From CAZUFB01 sp048173955 (lineage in GTDB: Bacteria; Actinomycetota; Coriobacteriia; Coriobacteriales; UMGS124): a DNA stretch of 60,397 nt. The notes below the pieces were generated by a model that was not told the DNA's origin, made no database searches, and saw only the letters and a program-made list of their open reading frames with translations. The stretch spans positions 1 to 60,397 of the forward strand of contig DBEYOB010000097.1 in the NCBI GenBank assembly GCA_048173955.1, given 5' to 3'. Of this stretch, positions 41,797 to 50,362 are shown piece by piece (the stretch's first letter is position 1; each line of letters opens with the position of its first letter). The translations under genes were made by a program, and so were the position numbers.

Positions 41797-42024
41797 GCTC
41801 CCGGCTTTGGGAGCCCGTCGCCAATTGTCCGGACGGGCTTCCGAATGCGCTCAGTTCAGTTGATCGACGCCCTATAGGCGCGTGGGCTCATTGCCTGTAC
41901 CGGTGAGCTTGCAAAAGCGGCGGCATCCACTCGAAGCAGGAGCTTATCGACCTCGCCCATGGAGCGCGGGACGAGAGGGGTGCGCCGTAGCGTCCAGGGC
42001 ATCCGGGACGAGGGTCGCCCCAAC

Positions 42025-42067
42025 GCAAACGGGGCGCGGGGGATTTGCTCCCTCGCGCCCCGTTTGC
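42025..42067. terminator. Long hairpin between convergent csoR and NlpC/P60 genes
   Basis: A 19-bp stem (GCAAACGGGGCGCGGGGGA and its near-inverse) with a 5-base loop and one mismatched pair. No run of T follows on either strand, so it is a strong bidirectional stem-loop but an imperfect intrinsic terminator. The remainder of 41797-42109 holds a 7-bp GGCTCCC/GGGAGCC hairpin just after csoR and nothing else. Confidence 0.6.
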
Positions 42068-42109
42068 AGACGCACGCCCTGTTGAGGGCGGCGCACCTCC
42101 TGCGGTGTT

Positions 42110-43384
42110 TTACAGCGGGCTGCCGCCGCCGCAGAACCCGTCGCAGAAGTACAGGTCGCGCACCTGGACGCCGCCGTTGGGAATCGAGTCGATGATGTAG
42201 CCGCCGCCGATGTAGATGCCCACGTGGTAGATGGCGCCGCCGCGCGCGTAGAACACCAGGTTGCCGGGGACGAGCCCGCCGGCGCCGACCAGGTTGCCCT
42301 TGCTCACGACCGTGTTGTACTGCACGCCCGACTGGTGGTAGATCGAATAGCCGCAGTCGGCGTAGGCGGCCGAGGTCAGGCCCGAGCAGTCGAGCACGCT
42401 GTAGGGCGTTCCGATGTAGTTGTAGGCCGCCGAGACGACGCTTGCCGGCTGATAGCCGCTGCCGCCGCCGCTCGAGCTTCCGCCCGAGCCTCCGGTCGAA
42501 CCGCTGTCGGAGCCGCCGTCGGAAGACCCCGCGTCACCGCCGCTGCCGCCAGAATCCCCACCGGAGGTCCCGGTGTCGCTGCTGCCGCCCGTCCAACCGT
42601 CCGGGGAGCTGCCCGCCGCCAAGGCCTCTTCGGCCTGGCGCTGGGCTTCCTGTTCGGCGGCGATGCGGGCGGCTTCGGCTGCGGCGGCGATCTCAGCGTC
42701 GCGCTGCGCGATGAGCGCCTGCACCTCGCCGTCGAGGCTCGCGGCATACGATTCGGCCTCGGCGACCTGGGAGTTTAGGACCTCGATCTGAGCTGCCTGC
42801 TCCGCCTGCAGCTGCTCCTGCTGGGCGCGCTGCTCCTGCAGGGCGGCCTGGTCGGCCTCGAGCGACGCCTTGATGTCCTTGACGTTCTGAATCGCCTGGG
42901 CGTCTGAATCGGAGACTTTGTTGGCGTAGTAGACGCGGCTGATGAAGTCGTTGAAGTCGGTTGCGCCGAGCAGGATGTCGATCATGCTCGAGGTGCCGGC
43001 GCGGTAGCTCGCCGACACGCGCTCGGCGAGGACGTTCTGGGCCTCTTCGAGCTCGGCCTGCTTTTGCTCGATGGAGGCCTGGAGCTCCTCGATCTGGGCG
43101 ATGGTCGCGTTGAGCTGGTCGGTGATCTCGGTGTAGCGGGCCTCGGCTTCGAAGACCTGGCCGTTGAGGTAGTCGATCTGGGCAAGCGCGCTTTGGTAGC
43201 GGGCCTGGGCGTCGGCAAGCGCGGCCTCGGTCTCGGCGGACGCCGAGAAGCCCTCGTCGCCCCGCGCAGGAGCCGTCTGACCAAACATCGCGCCGAGCGC
43301 GGCAAGCGAAAGGGTCGCCGCAGCGGCCACGAAGCCCCTTCGCGAAAGCCCGCGCGTGCGCATATTCGTGTCTGTCTGTGCCAT
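42110..43384 (-). CDS. NlpC/P60 peptidoglycan hydrolase with coiled-coil N-terminus
   Basis: 424 residues from the ATG at 43384 (AAGGACGG upstream). The signal peptide carries a twin-arginine-like 'LSRRGFVAA' and a hydrophobic core ending near 'APARGDEG'. Residues about 55-270 form a long coiled coil as in PcsB/RipA/CwlO-type hydrolases. A Gly/Ser/Asp/Thr-rich linker (about 275-325) leads to the C-terminal NlpC/P60 domain with catalytic Cys ('LDCSGLTSAAY') and His ('YHVGIYIGGG'). It should cut stem peptides during septation or wall remodelling. The promoter -10-like TACAAT lies near 43440 on the minus strand. Confidence 0.9.
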   Translation of the reverse strand: MAQTDTNMRTRGLSRRGFVAAAATLSLAALGAMFGQTAPARGDEGFSASAETEAALADAQARYQSALAQIDYLNGQVFEAEARYTEITDQLNATIAQIEELQASIEQKQAELEEAQNVLAERVSASYRAGTSSMIDILLGATDFNDFISRVYYANKVSDSDAQAIQNVKDIKASLEADQAALQEQRAQQEQLQAEQAAQIEVLNSQVAEAESYAASLDGEVQALIAQRDAEIAAAAEAARIAAEQEAQRQAEEALAAGSSPDGWTGGSSDTGTSGGDSGGSGGDAGSSDGGSDSGSTGGSGGSSSGGGSGYQPASVVSAAYNYIGTPYSVLDCSGLTSAAYADCGYSIYHQSGVQYNTVVSKGNLVGAGGLVPGNLVFYARGGAIYHVGIYIGGGYIIDSIPNGGVQVRDLYFCDGFCGGGSPL

Positions 43385-43516
43385 ACCCGTCCTTACTGTG
43401 TGCTGAATCACGGTGGACCGCGACAGGTTCAGCGGGTATTGTACCAACCTTTGCGCAAAGGCTTGCCCCGTTCGACCGAAGCCTATGCAATGGGCAGATA
43501 TGCAAAAGGGCACGGT

Positions 43517-43561
43517 GCGGGCGAATCTCCACATGTCGGTAGGGTGCGGAGATTCGCCCGC
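43517..43561. repeat. Perfect 14-bp inverted repeat upstream of the NlpC/P60 promoter
   Basis: GCGGGCGAATCTCC (43517-43530) and its exact inverse (43548-43561) flank 17 bases. It lies upstream of the probable promoter, so it may be a regulator-binding site or an intergenic repeat. No T run follows it. Confidence 0.55.
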
Positions 43562-43641
43562 TCAGACAAGATGCTCCGCGTTTTTGTGTTCTATAGCGCA
43601 GGAGGGAATCGACGGGTCCATTCGAATCTGCCCGAACAAAA

Positions 43642-43670
43642 GAAACCCCGGTCGCAATGACCGGGGTTTC
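43642..43670 (-). terminator. Intrinsic terminator of flavoprotein 6 (minus strand)
   Basis: A perfect 12-bp stem (GAAACCCCGGTC / GACCGGGGTTTC) with loop GCAAT; on the minus strand it is followed by a T-rich tract (TTTTGTT), 49 bases after the stop of the 43719-45371 gene. Confidence 0.85.
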
Positions 43671-43718
43671 CGTCGGACGGCTATCGGCGTTCGGCGTTAA
43701 CGGCCGCACGCTGCAGGC

Positions 43719-45371
43719 TTATGCGTCCCAGTTCTCCAGGCTGGAGGCGTGACGGGCGCAGATGCGGCCCCACACCATGTTCTCGGCGTTGTTGCCGCCG
43801 GTGATGCCGTAGGAGTGGTCCTGGAAGTTGCCGAAGCAGCCGGCCGCGTACAGGCGCGGGATGGGGTTGCCGGCGGGGTCGAGCACCTGGCCGTTGACGT
43901 TCTTCTCGGGGCCGCCCAGCGTGGAGCAGCTGCCGGGATAGATCGCGTAGGCGTAGTAGGGACCCTCTTCGGCGATGGGCTCGAGCGTCATGTCGGGACG
44001 GTCGAAGCGCGCGTCCTTGCCGTCGGCGCAGAACTGGTTGTACTCGGCGACCGTCTCCTTGAGGGTCTCAGCGTCCATCCAGGAGTCCCACTCCTTCATC
44101 TGGGCGGCGAGGTCGTCGAGCGTGTCGGCCTTGATGATCCAGCCCTTGTCGACCTCGCCCTGGTTGTCCTGGCTCCAGCCGTCCCAGTCGCGCAGCTCTT
44201 CGGGAAGGTCGCTCGCGAAGTTGCCGCACTCGAAGAAGTCGCCCTGGCTCGTGCCCATCTTGCCGGCCTCGAAGCAGGTCTGGTCAAAGACGCACCAGGT
44301 GGGGATGCGGTCGAAGTCGCAGATCGTGTCGTTGAACGACATGAGGGTGTGCCAGCCGTTGTGGGGCGAGCCGGTGTTCTTCTCGCTCACGAAGCGCTTG
44401 CCCAGGCGGTTGACCCAGATGTAGGAGTTGCCCATGGGCGAGGCGAGGATCGAGAAGTCGTTCTCGGGGTCGCGGGTGTACATGGAGGTCATCGAGATGA
44501 CGTTGTCCATGTGCCACAGGTTGGCGCCGACCTCCTGCACCATGTAGATGCCGTCACCGGTGTTGTAGCGCCAGCCCTCGAACTTGAAGGGGTAGATCTT
44601 GAGGTACTTGTTCTTGAGCTCCTCGTTGAACTCGAAGCCGCCGCACGTCATGATGACGCCCTTGCGGGCCTTGACGGCCTTGGGGGTCTCGTCGTCGCCG
44701 ATGAGGGTGTAGGCGCCCACGATCTCCTTGGTGGCCGGGTTCTGGATGAGGTGCTCGTCATGGCAGTCGAACAGGATTTCGGCGCCCAGCTCGGCGCGCT
44801 TCGCGTCGAGCTCGCGGAACGTCTTCATGCCGAAGCCCTCGACCGAGGAGAGGCGGCAGCAGCCGGCGAACTTCTCCTCGTCGAGCTTGTAGTACTCGGG
44901 GATGGCGCCGGCGAGGGCCTCGTCGACGATGGTGTAGGTCATGCCGTACTTGTCGGCGTACTCGGTGTTGCGGGCGGCTTCGTCGACCCATGCCTGGGCC
45001 ATCTCCTCGGGGATGGCGCCCTTGGAGAACGTGACCAGGTACTCCTTGAAGGTGTCCTTCTTGTCCTCGGGGATGATGGTCCACTCGCCGTTGTTGATGC
45101 GGGAGTTGCCGCCGCCCTCGATGGGGGCCTTCTCAAGAATCAGCACCTGCTGGGCGCACTCGTCGGCGCCGATGAGCGAAGCCCACATACCGGCTCCGCC
45201 GTAGCCGATGACGAGCAGGTCGCACTCGTAGTCCCAGGCCTCGGGCATCCAGCTGGTGTCCTCGGCGGCGGCCTCGTCGGCCATCGCCATGGAGGCGCCG
45301 GCCAGGGCGGCCACGCCTGCGGCGGCGCCCGCACCCTTCACGAAGTTGCGACGCGACATCTCGTTGCTCAT
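43719..45371 (-). CDS. Tat-exported FAD-dependent reductase (FAD_binding_2)
   Basis: 550 residues from the ATG at 45371 (GGAAGGAG upstream). Twin-arginine signal SRRNFVK (6-12), cleavage near 'AMADEA', FAD fold GYGGAG (56-61), 'GGGNSRINNGEW' in the first flavin block, a cap domain, and the end motif 'PRLYAAGCFGNFQDHSYGI' with 'GGNNAENMVWGR'. No FMN domain or haem site. It is divergent to the membrane LuxR gene at 45836. A 9-bp hairpin in its leader (GGCGGTCGG / CCGACCGCC, 45394-45422) is nearby. Substrate unknown, presumably an organic electron acceptor. Confidence 0.85.
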   Translation of the reverse strand: MSNEMSRRNFVKGAGAAAGVAALAGASMAMADEAAAEDTSWMPEAWDYECDLLVIGYGGAGMWASLIGADECAQQVLILEKAPIEGGGNSRINNGEWTIIPEDKKDTFKEYLVTFSKGAIPEEMAQAWVDEAARNTEYADKYGMTYTIVDEALAGAIPEYYKLDEEKFAGCCRLSSVEGFGMKTFRELDAKRAELGAEILFDCHDEHLIQNPATKEIVGAYTLIGDDETPKAVKARKGVIMTCGGFEFNEELKNKYLKIYPFKFEGWRYNTGDGIYMVQEVGANLWHMDNVISMTSMYTRDPENDFSILASPMGNSYIWVNRLGKRFVSEKNTGSPHNGWHTLMSFNDTICDFDRIPTWCVFDQTCFEAGKMGTSQGDFFECGNFASDLPEELRDWDGWSQDNQGEVDKGWIIKADTLDDLAAQMKEWDSWMDAETLKETVAEYNQFCADGKDARFDRPDMTLEPIAEEGPYYAYAIYPGSCSTLGGPEKNVNGQVLDPAGNPIPRLYAAGCFGNFQDHSYGITGGNNAENMVWGRICARHASSLENWDA

Positions 45372-45393
45372 GGAACTGCTCCTTCCCTTTCAC

Positions 45394-45422
45394 GGCGGTC
45401 GGTCCCCTAATCGCCGACCGCC
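45394..45422. promoter_or_regulatory. Leader hairpin/dyad in the divergent gap
   Basis: GGCGGTCGG (45394-45402) and CCGACCGCC (45414-45422) flank 11 bases, just upstream of the flavoprotein ribosome site. The rest of the 45372-45835 gap holds a TGCCAC/GTGGCA dyad overlapping a -10-like CATAAT near 45685 that could serve the luxR gene. Confidence 0.35.
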
Positions 45423-45835
45423 CTCTTTGGGCGTGGTAACGGGCGACCCGGCGTGCAGGGGGCGTGGCGAAACGTGGGGGCGGATGCCATCGCCGTGCAC
45501 GCCGGGCGCAAGCACCATTCAACGACCCGGCGGTCGCCGAATCATCGGGTGAGACCTCGTATCTTGGCCGCTTCTGCATCAGATGCTCAATCTTAGACTC
45601 CCATGACCTGCGGAAACGCCGTTTCCGGGGTTCTTGCGACCGGTCGGGCGTCCATGCCGTGTGCCACGCGCGTCGTTCAGTGGCATAATGGTCGCCGTGG
45701 GAACGGTCCGGGCGGTCGTCCGTGGGGGCGGGCGGCGCCGGGGCCTGGGCGGATGTGCGGCGCGGACGCGCCGTGCCCTGCGGGCGGCCGTTCCCGTCGG
45801 ACAGCATGGAACCGTCGACGCAGAGGGGTGCGCCT

Positions 45836-47350
45836 GTGTTGGACCAGAGGTTTGCCGCGGAAGGTGAGCCGCGGGGTGCGGGGTCGGCCGCCTCGCCCGT
45901 TTCGTCTCCGTTCGCTGTGCCCCTTTTCGAGCTTGTGGTGCTGTCCCTCGGCTTTGGGCTGTGCCGGGCCTGGGTCATCAGCAGCCTTGGGCTGGCGGGC
46001 GTCTACCCCCTGTTCGACGGCGGCCTGTTCCAGTACGACCAGCTGTATCTGCTCGCCGGCGCTGTTGCGACCTGCGTCGTCGCCCTGTGCGCCCCGCGCC
46101 TGTTCTCATCGAAGGTCGGGTTGGGGCGCCTCAACGCCGTCGCCCTCGCGCTCGTGGCGGTCTCGCTGCTGAGCATGGCCGCGGCGCAGGCGAGCGCGTC
46201 GAGGGCGCTGCTTGTCGCCGGGTTCTGCCTCGCGGGCGCGGCGTCGGCGCTTTTGCAGGTGATGTGGGGCGAGCGCTTCGTCCGCCACAGCATGCGCCTC
46301 GCCCTGCTCGCGGCCCCCGCGGCCGCCATCGCGACGTCGCTCATCATGATGGCCCTGCCCGGTTCGATGACGACGGGCTGCTTCTATATTGCACCCCTCC
46401 TCTCACTTGTGCTGCTGTGCGCCAACCGCGGCGAGGCGGGGTCGCTCGTGCTCAACCTGCTGCCCCAGCCCGACGATGCGGCCGCCCTCGAGGGGGTGTC
46501 CGAGGAGCGAGGGGCGCCCGTTCCCCTTGGGACGCTCGTGCGCCTCATGGCGTCGATCGCGGTGTTCTCGCTCATCGGCCGCTGCCTCGACTCGTTCCCG
46601 ATCGGTTCCGACGAGGAAGTCCCCGCCTTCATCGCGCAGAACTACCCGTTCTTGGCCATCCTCGTGGTCGGGGTGCTCTTCATCGCGCTCGTGCTTGCGT
46701 TGGGGAAACGCTTTGACACGCTGTTCGTCTACCGTCTGTCGCTGCCGCTGATGGTGGCGGGCTTCGTCATCCTCACGCTGTTCATGGACCGGTTCACGGT
46801 CGTGTCGATCATCGTGGTGACGGTCGGCTACGAGTTCTTCGACGTCCTGTTCTGGGCGGTGCTCGTGGGGGTCGTGCGCCAGGGCGGGCACCGGCCGGTG
46901 CCGGTGTTCGGCTGGGGCGTGGCGGCCACCTACGTCGGCATGGCGTTCGGCATCATGGCGAGCCGCGCCGTGGTGTACGGCAGGGTCGACATCACCGCCC
47001 TGGCGCTCGTGAGCATCCTGGTGCTCGTGGTGCTCGTGGTGCTCGTGCTTCCCGAGGGCACGCTGTCCAAGGTCGGGTCGACCGGGCGCCTCAAGAAATC
47101 GCATGCGAGCGAGGACGTGCTCGAGCGGCGCTGCGCGGTCGTCGCCCGCCGCTGCGAGCTAACCCCGCGCGAGCGCGACGTCCTGAAGCTGCTGGCGCGC
47201 GGCCGCACGCTGGGCGTGGTGGCGCGCGAGCTCAGCATCGCCGAGGGCACGGCGCGCACGCACATGGGGCACATCTACGCGAAGCTCGGCGTCCACAAGC
47301 AGCAGGAGCTGATCGACCTGGTCGAAGCGGCGGACGGGGACGAGGACTAG
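45836..47350 (+). CDS. Membrane-anchored LuxR-family regulator, divergent to flavoprotein 6
   Basis: 504 residues from the GTG at 45836, chosen because AGAGGGG lies seven bases before it; an ATG at 45806 in the same frame has no such site. About twelve hydrophobic segments (roughly residues 30-410), a basic linker, then a LuxR/GerE domain ('LTPRERDVLKLLARG', 'VVARELSI', 'AEGTARTHMGHIYAKL', 'VHKQQELIDLVEA'). Recognition helix AEGTARTH is distinct from the other regulators here. Expected to control the divergent flavoprotein gene at 43719-45371. Confidence 0.86.
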   Translation: MLDQRFAAEGEPRGAGSAASPVSSPFAVPLFELVVLSLGFGLCRAWVISSLGLAGVYPLFDGGLFQYDQLYLLAGAVATCVVALCAPRLFSSKVGLGRLNAVALALVAVSLLSMAAAQASASRALLVAGFCLAGAASALLQVMWGERFVRHSMRLALLAAPAAAIATSLIMMALPGSMTTGCFYIAPLLSLVLLCANRGEAGSLVLNLLPQPDDAAALEGVSEERGAPVPLGTLVRLMASIAVFSLIGRCLDSFPIGSDEEVPAFIAQNYPFLAILVVGVLFIALVLALGKRFDTLFVYRLSLPLMVAGFVILTLFMDRFTVVSIIVVTVGYEFFDVLFWAVLVGVVRQGGHRPVPVFGWGVAATYVGMAFGIMASRAVVYGRVDITALALVSILVLVVLVVLVLPEGTLSKVGSTGRLKKSHASEDVLERRCAVVARRCELTPRERDVLKLLARGRTLGVVARELSIAEGTARTHMGHIYAKLGVHKQQELIDLVEAADGDED

Positions 47351-47414
47351 GCCTGTGGGACGCGCTGGCGCCAGCGCCGGCAGGCTGTGGGCGTGCCGGC
47401 GGTTGTGGGCTCTC

Positions 47415-47492
47415 GTTGACAGTGCGTTGTCGGGCGAAAGCGACGGTTTGGCCGGCGAAAACGTAGCTTTCGCCCGACAACAGGGTGTCAAC
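47415..47492. repeat. Long two-part inverted repeat (hairpin)
   Basis: An inner 16-bp perfect stem (GTTGTCGGGCGAAAGC at 47426-47441, inverse at 47466-47481) is flanked by a second perfect 7-bp arm pair (GTTGACA at 47415, TGTCAAC at 47486) separated by four-base mismatches. The loop is 24 bases. No T run follows. It lies between the luxR and aldo-keto reductase genes. Confidence 0.65.
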
Positions 47493-47551
47493 GGCCGTCA
47501 AAGCATGCAGACGGCGCCGTTTTGGCCGGGGAACCTGCCGCATAGGGACCC

Positions 47552-47582
47552 TTGACTTAAAGCTGACTTTAAAAGATACCTT
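47552..47582 (+). promoter_or_regulatory. MerR-type promoter upstream of the aldo-keto reductase
   Basis: TTGACT (47552-47557), a 19-base spacer and TACCTT (47577-47582). The spacer holds the dyad TTAAAG-CTGA-CTTTAA (47557-47572), which places the operator between -35 and -10 as in MerR-activated promoters. The presumed regulator is not in the window. Confidence 0.65.
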
Positions 47583-47661
47583 TCCCTTGTATAGATTCAT
47601 GCCGGCAGATGCATACGAGCGTGCCTGCCCGCATGAGACGAAGCGACGGGAGGGCCAAACC

Positions 47662-48756
47662 ATGGAATATCGCACGCTGCCGCACGGCGGGGAACAGATC
47701 AGCATCATCAGCATGGGGACGAGTTCGGTGGGGATGGCCGGCGTTGCGGCGGCGACCGAGACGTTCGCCCACGCCATCGAGCGCGGCGTGAACTACTTCG
47801 ACTTCGCCTCGGCCGACGCGGTCCCGTTCTCCGCGATGGGCGCTGCGGCGCAAGGCGTGCGCGACAGACTCTATTACCAGGTGCATTTCGGTGCCACCTA
47901 TGAAACGGGAGCCTACGGTTGGACCTGCGACCTCGAGACGATCAGGCGTTCGGTCGACTGGCAGCTCGGCGAACTCAGAACCGACTACATCGACTTCGGG
48001 TTCATCCACTGCATCGACGAGGAGGCCGATCTCGAAAAGGTCGTCGAGTCGGGCGTGGTCGACCACATCAAGGGGCTCAAGGCGCAGGGTGTGGTGCGCC
48101 ACATCGGCCTGTCCACGCACGCTCCGGCTATTGCGAACGCCGTGCTCGATATGGGCATCATCGACCTGCTGATGTTCAGCATCAATGCGGCATATGACTA
48201 TACGCAGGGTGAGTATGCCAACGGTACGGTCGACGAGCGTGCGGCACTCTACCGTCGCTGCGAGGCCGAGGGCGTGGGCATCTCCGTCATGAAGGCGTTT
48301 GCCGGCGGTCAGCTGCTCGATGCCAAGACATCGCCGTTCGGTGCGGCGCTCACTGAGTACCAGTGCCTGCAGTACGTGCTCGACAAGCCAGGCGTGGTCA
48401 CCGTGCTGCCCGGTGTGCGCGACGCCGCCGACCTCGACCGCGTGCTCGGTTTCTTCGATGTTGCGCCTGAGGAGCGCGACTACGCCGTGCTCTCGTCGTT
48501 TGTCCCGCAGGACGCGCGCGGAATCTGCGTGTACTGCAACCACTGCCAACCCTGCCCGCAAGGCATCAACGTGGGCCTCGTCAACAAGTACTACGACCTC
48601 GCCAAGGCCGGCGATGGCCTGGCGCGCGACCACTACGCCCACCTCGAGCGCAAGGCGTCGGCGTGTGTGGCGTGTGGCCACTGCAACCGCCGTTGCCCGT
48701 TCGACGTGGACCAGGTCTCGCGTATGCGCGAGATTGCGGGGTACTTCGGGGGGTAG
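47662..48756 (+). CDS. Aldo/keto reductase with C-terminal iron-sulfur motifs
   Basis: 364 residues from the ATG at 47662 (GGGAGGG upstream). The N-terminal TIM barrel has 'MGTSSVGMAG', 'GVNYFDFASAD', 'DYIDFGFIHCIDE' and 'VVRHIGLSTHAP' of the aldo/keto reductase family. The last 80 residues carry a ferredoxin-like tail with CVYCNHCQPCPQGI and CVACGHCNRRCPFDV, enough cysteines for one or two 4Fe-4S clusters. Such proteins occur in anaerobes, where the tail may let ferredoxin replace or couple to NADPH. The canonical catalytic Tyr in the 'GVNYFD...Y' region is replaced: after Asp-Phe-Ala-Ser the usual Tyr appears as Ala-Asp. Regulated from a MerR-type promoter. Confidence 0.85.
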   Translation: MEYRTLPHGGEQISIISMGTSSVGMAGVAAATETFAHAIERGVNYFDFASADAVPFSAMGAAAQGVRDRLYYQVHFGATYETGAYGWTCDLETIRRSVDWQLGELRTDYIDFGFIHCIDEEADLEKVVESGVVDHIKGLKAQGVVRHIGLSTHAPAIANAVLDMGIIDLLMFSINAAYDYTQGEYANGTVDERAALYRRCEAEGVGISVMKAFAGGQLLDAKTSPFGAALTEYQCLQYVLDKPGVVTVLPGVRDAADLDRVLGFFDVAPEERDYAVLSSFVPQDARGICVYCNHCQPCPQGINVGLVNKYYDLAKAGDGLARDHYAHLERKASACVACGHCNRRCPFDVDQVSRMREIAGYFGG

Positions 48757-48824
48757 CCTCGGTATCTGCGCGGGTCGGCGATATGCCGCAGGTCGGTGGG
48801 AGGAAAACTTCATCCCTATTGTAT

Positions 48825-48853
48825 AGAACAAATGTTCGTATTTGTGCTATACT
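48825..48853 (+). promoter_or_regulatory. LexA (SOS) box with extended -10 promoter
   Basis: AGAACAAATGTTCG (48825-48838) matches 13 of 14 positions of the Gram-positive LexA consensus CGAAC-N4-GTTCG. TATACT (48848-48853) with TG two bases before it is an extended -10. The box covers the -35 position, so LexA would block the promoter. Confidence 0.7.
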
Positions 48854-48878
48854 TGCGCCACACTACACAAAGGGGCTG

Positions 48879-49559
48879 ATGGTGATGGGCGCATGCTGGG
48901 GTGACGGGGAGCGGCTGACGAACGCGGGGGCGTTGCTTGCCGACGAGGCGCTGGTCAATGCGCTCATCCACCGGTCGTATCTTGAACTGGGGGCCGAGGT
49001 GCATGTCGACGTATACGACGATTGCCTCACCATCAGCTCGCCGGGGGAGATGATGAAGGGTCCCTTGCCCGAGGACGTGGTGGAGACGCGCGTGGAGAGC
49101 AAGCGGCGCAACCCGGTGATAGCCGACGTGTTTTCGCGCCCGCATCTGATGGAGCGACGCGGCTCCGGCTTGCGGGAGATTTGTCTGGCAACGGCGGCGG
49201 AGGATGCTTACCGTCCCGAGTTCAAGCCGCGGTTCGAAAACGGGTACGGAACCTTCCGCGTCATATTGCCTAATATGAAATACGGGGAGTCTCCCCAAGT
49301 CACCGACCAAGTCACCGACCAAGTCGGGGCTCTTCTTAATGCCCTTGGCAACGAAGAGCTTTCCGGGCTCGAGCTGATGGGTAGGCTAGGGCTGAGCCAC
49401 CGACCGACATTTCGCCAAAACTATCTCGCCCCTGCGCTCGAAGCGGGGGTTGTTGAACGTACCATTCCCGATAAGCCCACAAGCAGATCGCAAAAGTATC
49501 GCCTTACCAGAAATGTTGCCCTAAGCGCGGTCCACAATCGGAATGATGCAACTTCCTGA
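48879..49559 (+). CDS. Truncated RecG-like / AlbA_2-family ATP-binding protein, C-terminal remnant
   Basis: 226 residues from the ATG at 48879 (AAAGGGG; a second ATG at 48885). The family's usual N-terminal AlbA_2 domain is missing. 'RLTNAGALLADE', which normally precedes about 80 further residues, is joined directly to 'ALVNALIHRSYLELGAEV', so there is also an internal deletion in frame. The ensuing 'VDVYDDCLTISSPGEM', 'RRNPVIADVFSRPHLMERRGSGLREI' (in part) and a C-terminal winged helix ('LSGLELMGRLGLSHRP') are intact. Full-length members are putative ATP-dependent regulators of the GHKL-like class. The promoter keeps a LexA box. It may be a decaying gene or a short functional form. Confidence 0.65.
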   Translation: MVMGACWGDGERLTNAGALLADEALVNALIHRSYLELGAEVHVDVYDDCLTISSPGEMMKGPLPEDVVETRVESKRRNPVIADVFSRPHLMERRGSGLREICLATAAEDAYRPEFKPRFENGYGTFRVILPNMKYGESPQVTDQVTDQVGALLNALGNEELSGLELMGRLGLSHRPTFRQNYLAPALEAGVVERTIPDKPTSRSQKYRLTRNVALSAVHNRNDATS

Positions 49560-49600
49560 TGCCGCCTCGATGGAAGTCGCAAGATAAGGAGGCCACCCCC

Positions 49601-50362
49601 ATGCCGTTCGACTTCAAGAAGGAATACCGCGACCTGTATGTTCCCAAGGCCAGTCCGGCACTCGTCGACGTGCCTGCCATGACGTTCGCTGCCGTAGCCG
49701 GCACGGGCGACCCGAACGAGGAAGGCGGTGCATATAGTGACGCGCTCTCGCTGCTCTACGGGTTTTCGTACGCAGTGAAGATGCTCAAGATGGGCGACTG
49801 GCAGCCCGAAGGGTACTTCGACTACGTGGTGCCTCCGCTCGAGGGTTTGTGGTGGGCCGGGGAGGGCGCGTTCGACGGGGCGTCCATTGCAGACAAAGGC
49901 GCCCTGTCCTGGGTTTCACTCATCCGCCAGCCCGATTTTGTAACGCGCGAGGTGTTCGAGGTTGTCTGCGAACGGCTTGCCGGCAAGAAGCCGGAGCTTG
50001 CGCCGACGCTCGAGCGCGGTGATCTCCGGCTCATACGCTTCGCCGAAGGACCGTGCGCCCAGGTCATGCATGTGGGGCCGTACGACGACGAGCCGGCCTC
50101 CCTTGCCAAACTTGCAGAGTTCATCGACGGCTGCGGCATGCGTCCGGACATCGCGGAAGGAGGGGAGTCCCCTGCGGGCCACGCCGCCACCGCCGCGTTC
50201 GATGCCGAGGCGGTGCTGGGTGCCCTCGATGCGGATGTCGGGGTGCCGACGATCCGCCTCCACCATGAAATCTATCTCGGCGACCCGCGCCGCACCAAGC
50301 CCGAGAACCTCAAGACCGTCATCCGGCATCCGGTGCGGACGCGCGATGTGGAGGACGGCTAA
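49601..50362 (+). CDS. GyrI-like small-molecule-binding domain protein
   Basis: 253 residues from the ATG at 49601 (TAAGGAGG upstream). 'FKKEYRDLYVPKASPALVDV', 'MTFAAVAGTGDPNEEGGAYS' and 'GPCAQVMHVGPYDDEPASL' (in part) identify the GyrI-like/YhbX-type stand-alone domain, related to effector-binding domains of MerR/AraC regulators and to hydrolases of cyclopropanoid natural products. No DNA-binding domain is attached, so it may sequester or degrade an electrophilic compound. It is 41 bases after the truncated gene. Cytoplasmic. Confidence 0.82.
   Translation: MPFDFKKEYRDLYVPKASPALVDVPAMTFAAVAGTGDPNEEGGAYSDALSLLYGFSYAVKMLKMGDWQPEGYFDYVVPPLEGLWWAGEGAFDGASIADKGALSWVSLIRQPDFVTREVFEVVCERLAGKKPELAPTLERGDLRLIRFAEGPCAQVMHVGPYDDEPASLAKLAEFIDGCGMRPDIAEGGESPAGHAATAAFDAEAVLGALDADVGVPTIRLHHEIYLGDPRRTKPENLKTVIRHPVRTRDVEDG

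Noticed and set aside
43385..43640. A c-di-AMP (ydaO) riboswitch upstream of the NlpC/P60 gene
   Set aside because: The expected aptamer motifs are not present and the probable promoter lies downstream of the inverted repeat, leaving little leader RNA.
47415..47492. Intrinsic terminator for the luxR gene at 45836-47350
   Set aside because: The hairpin is strong but no T run follows it; reported as a repeat instead.
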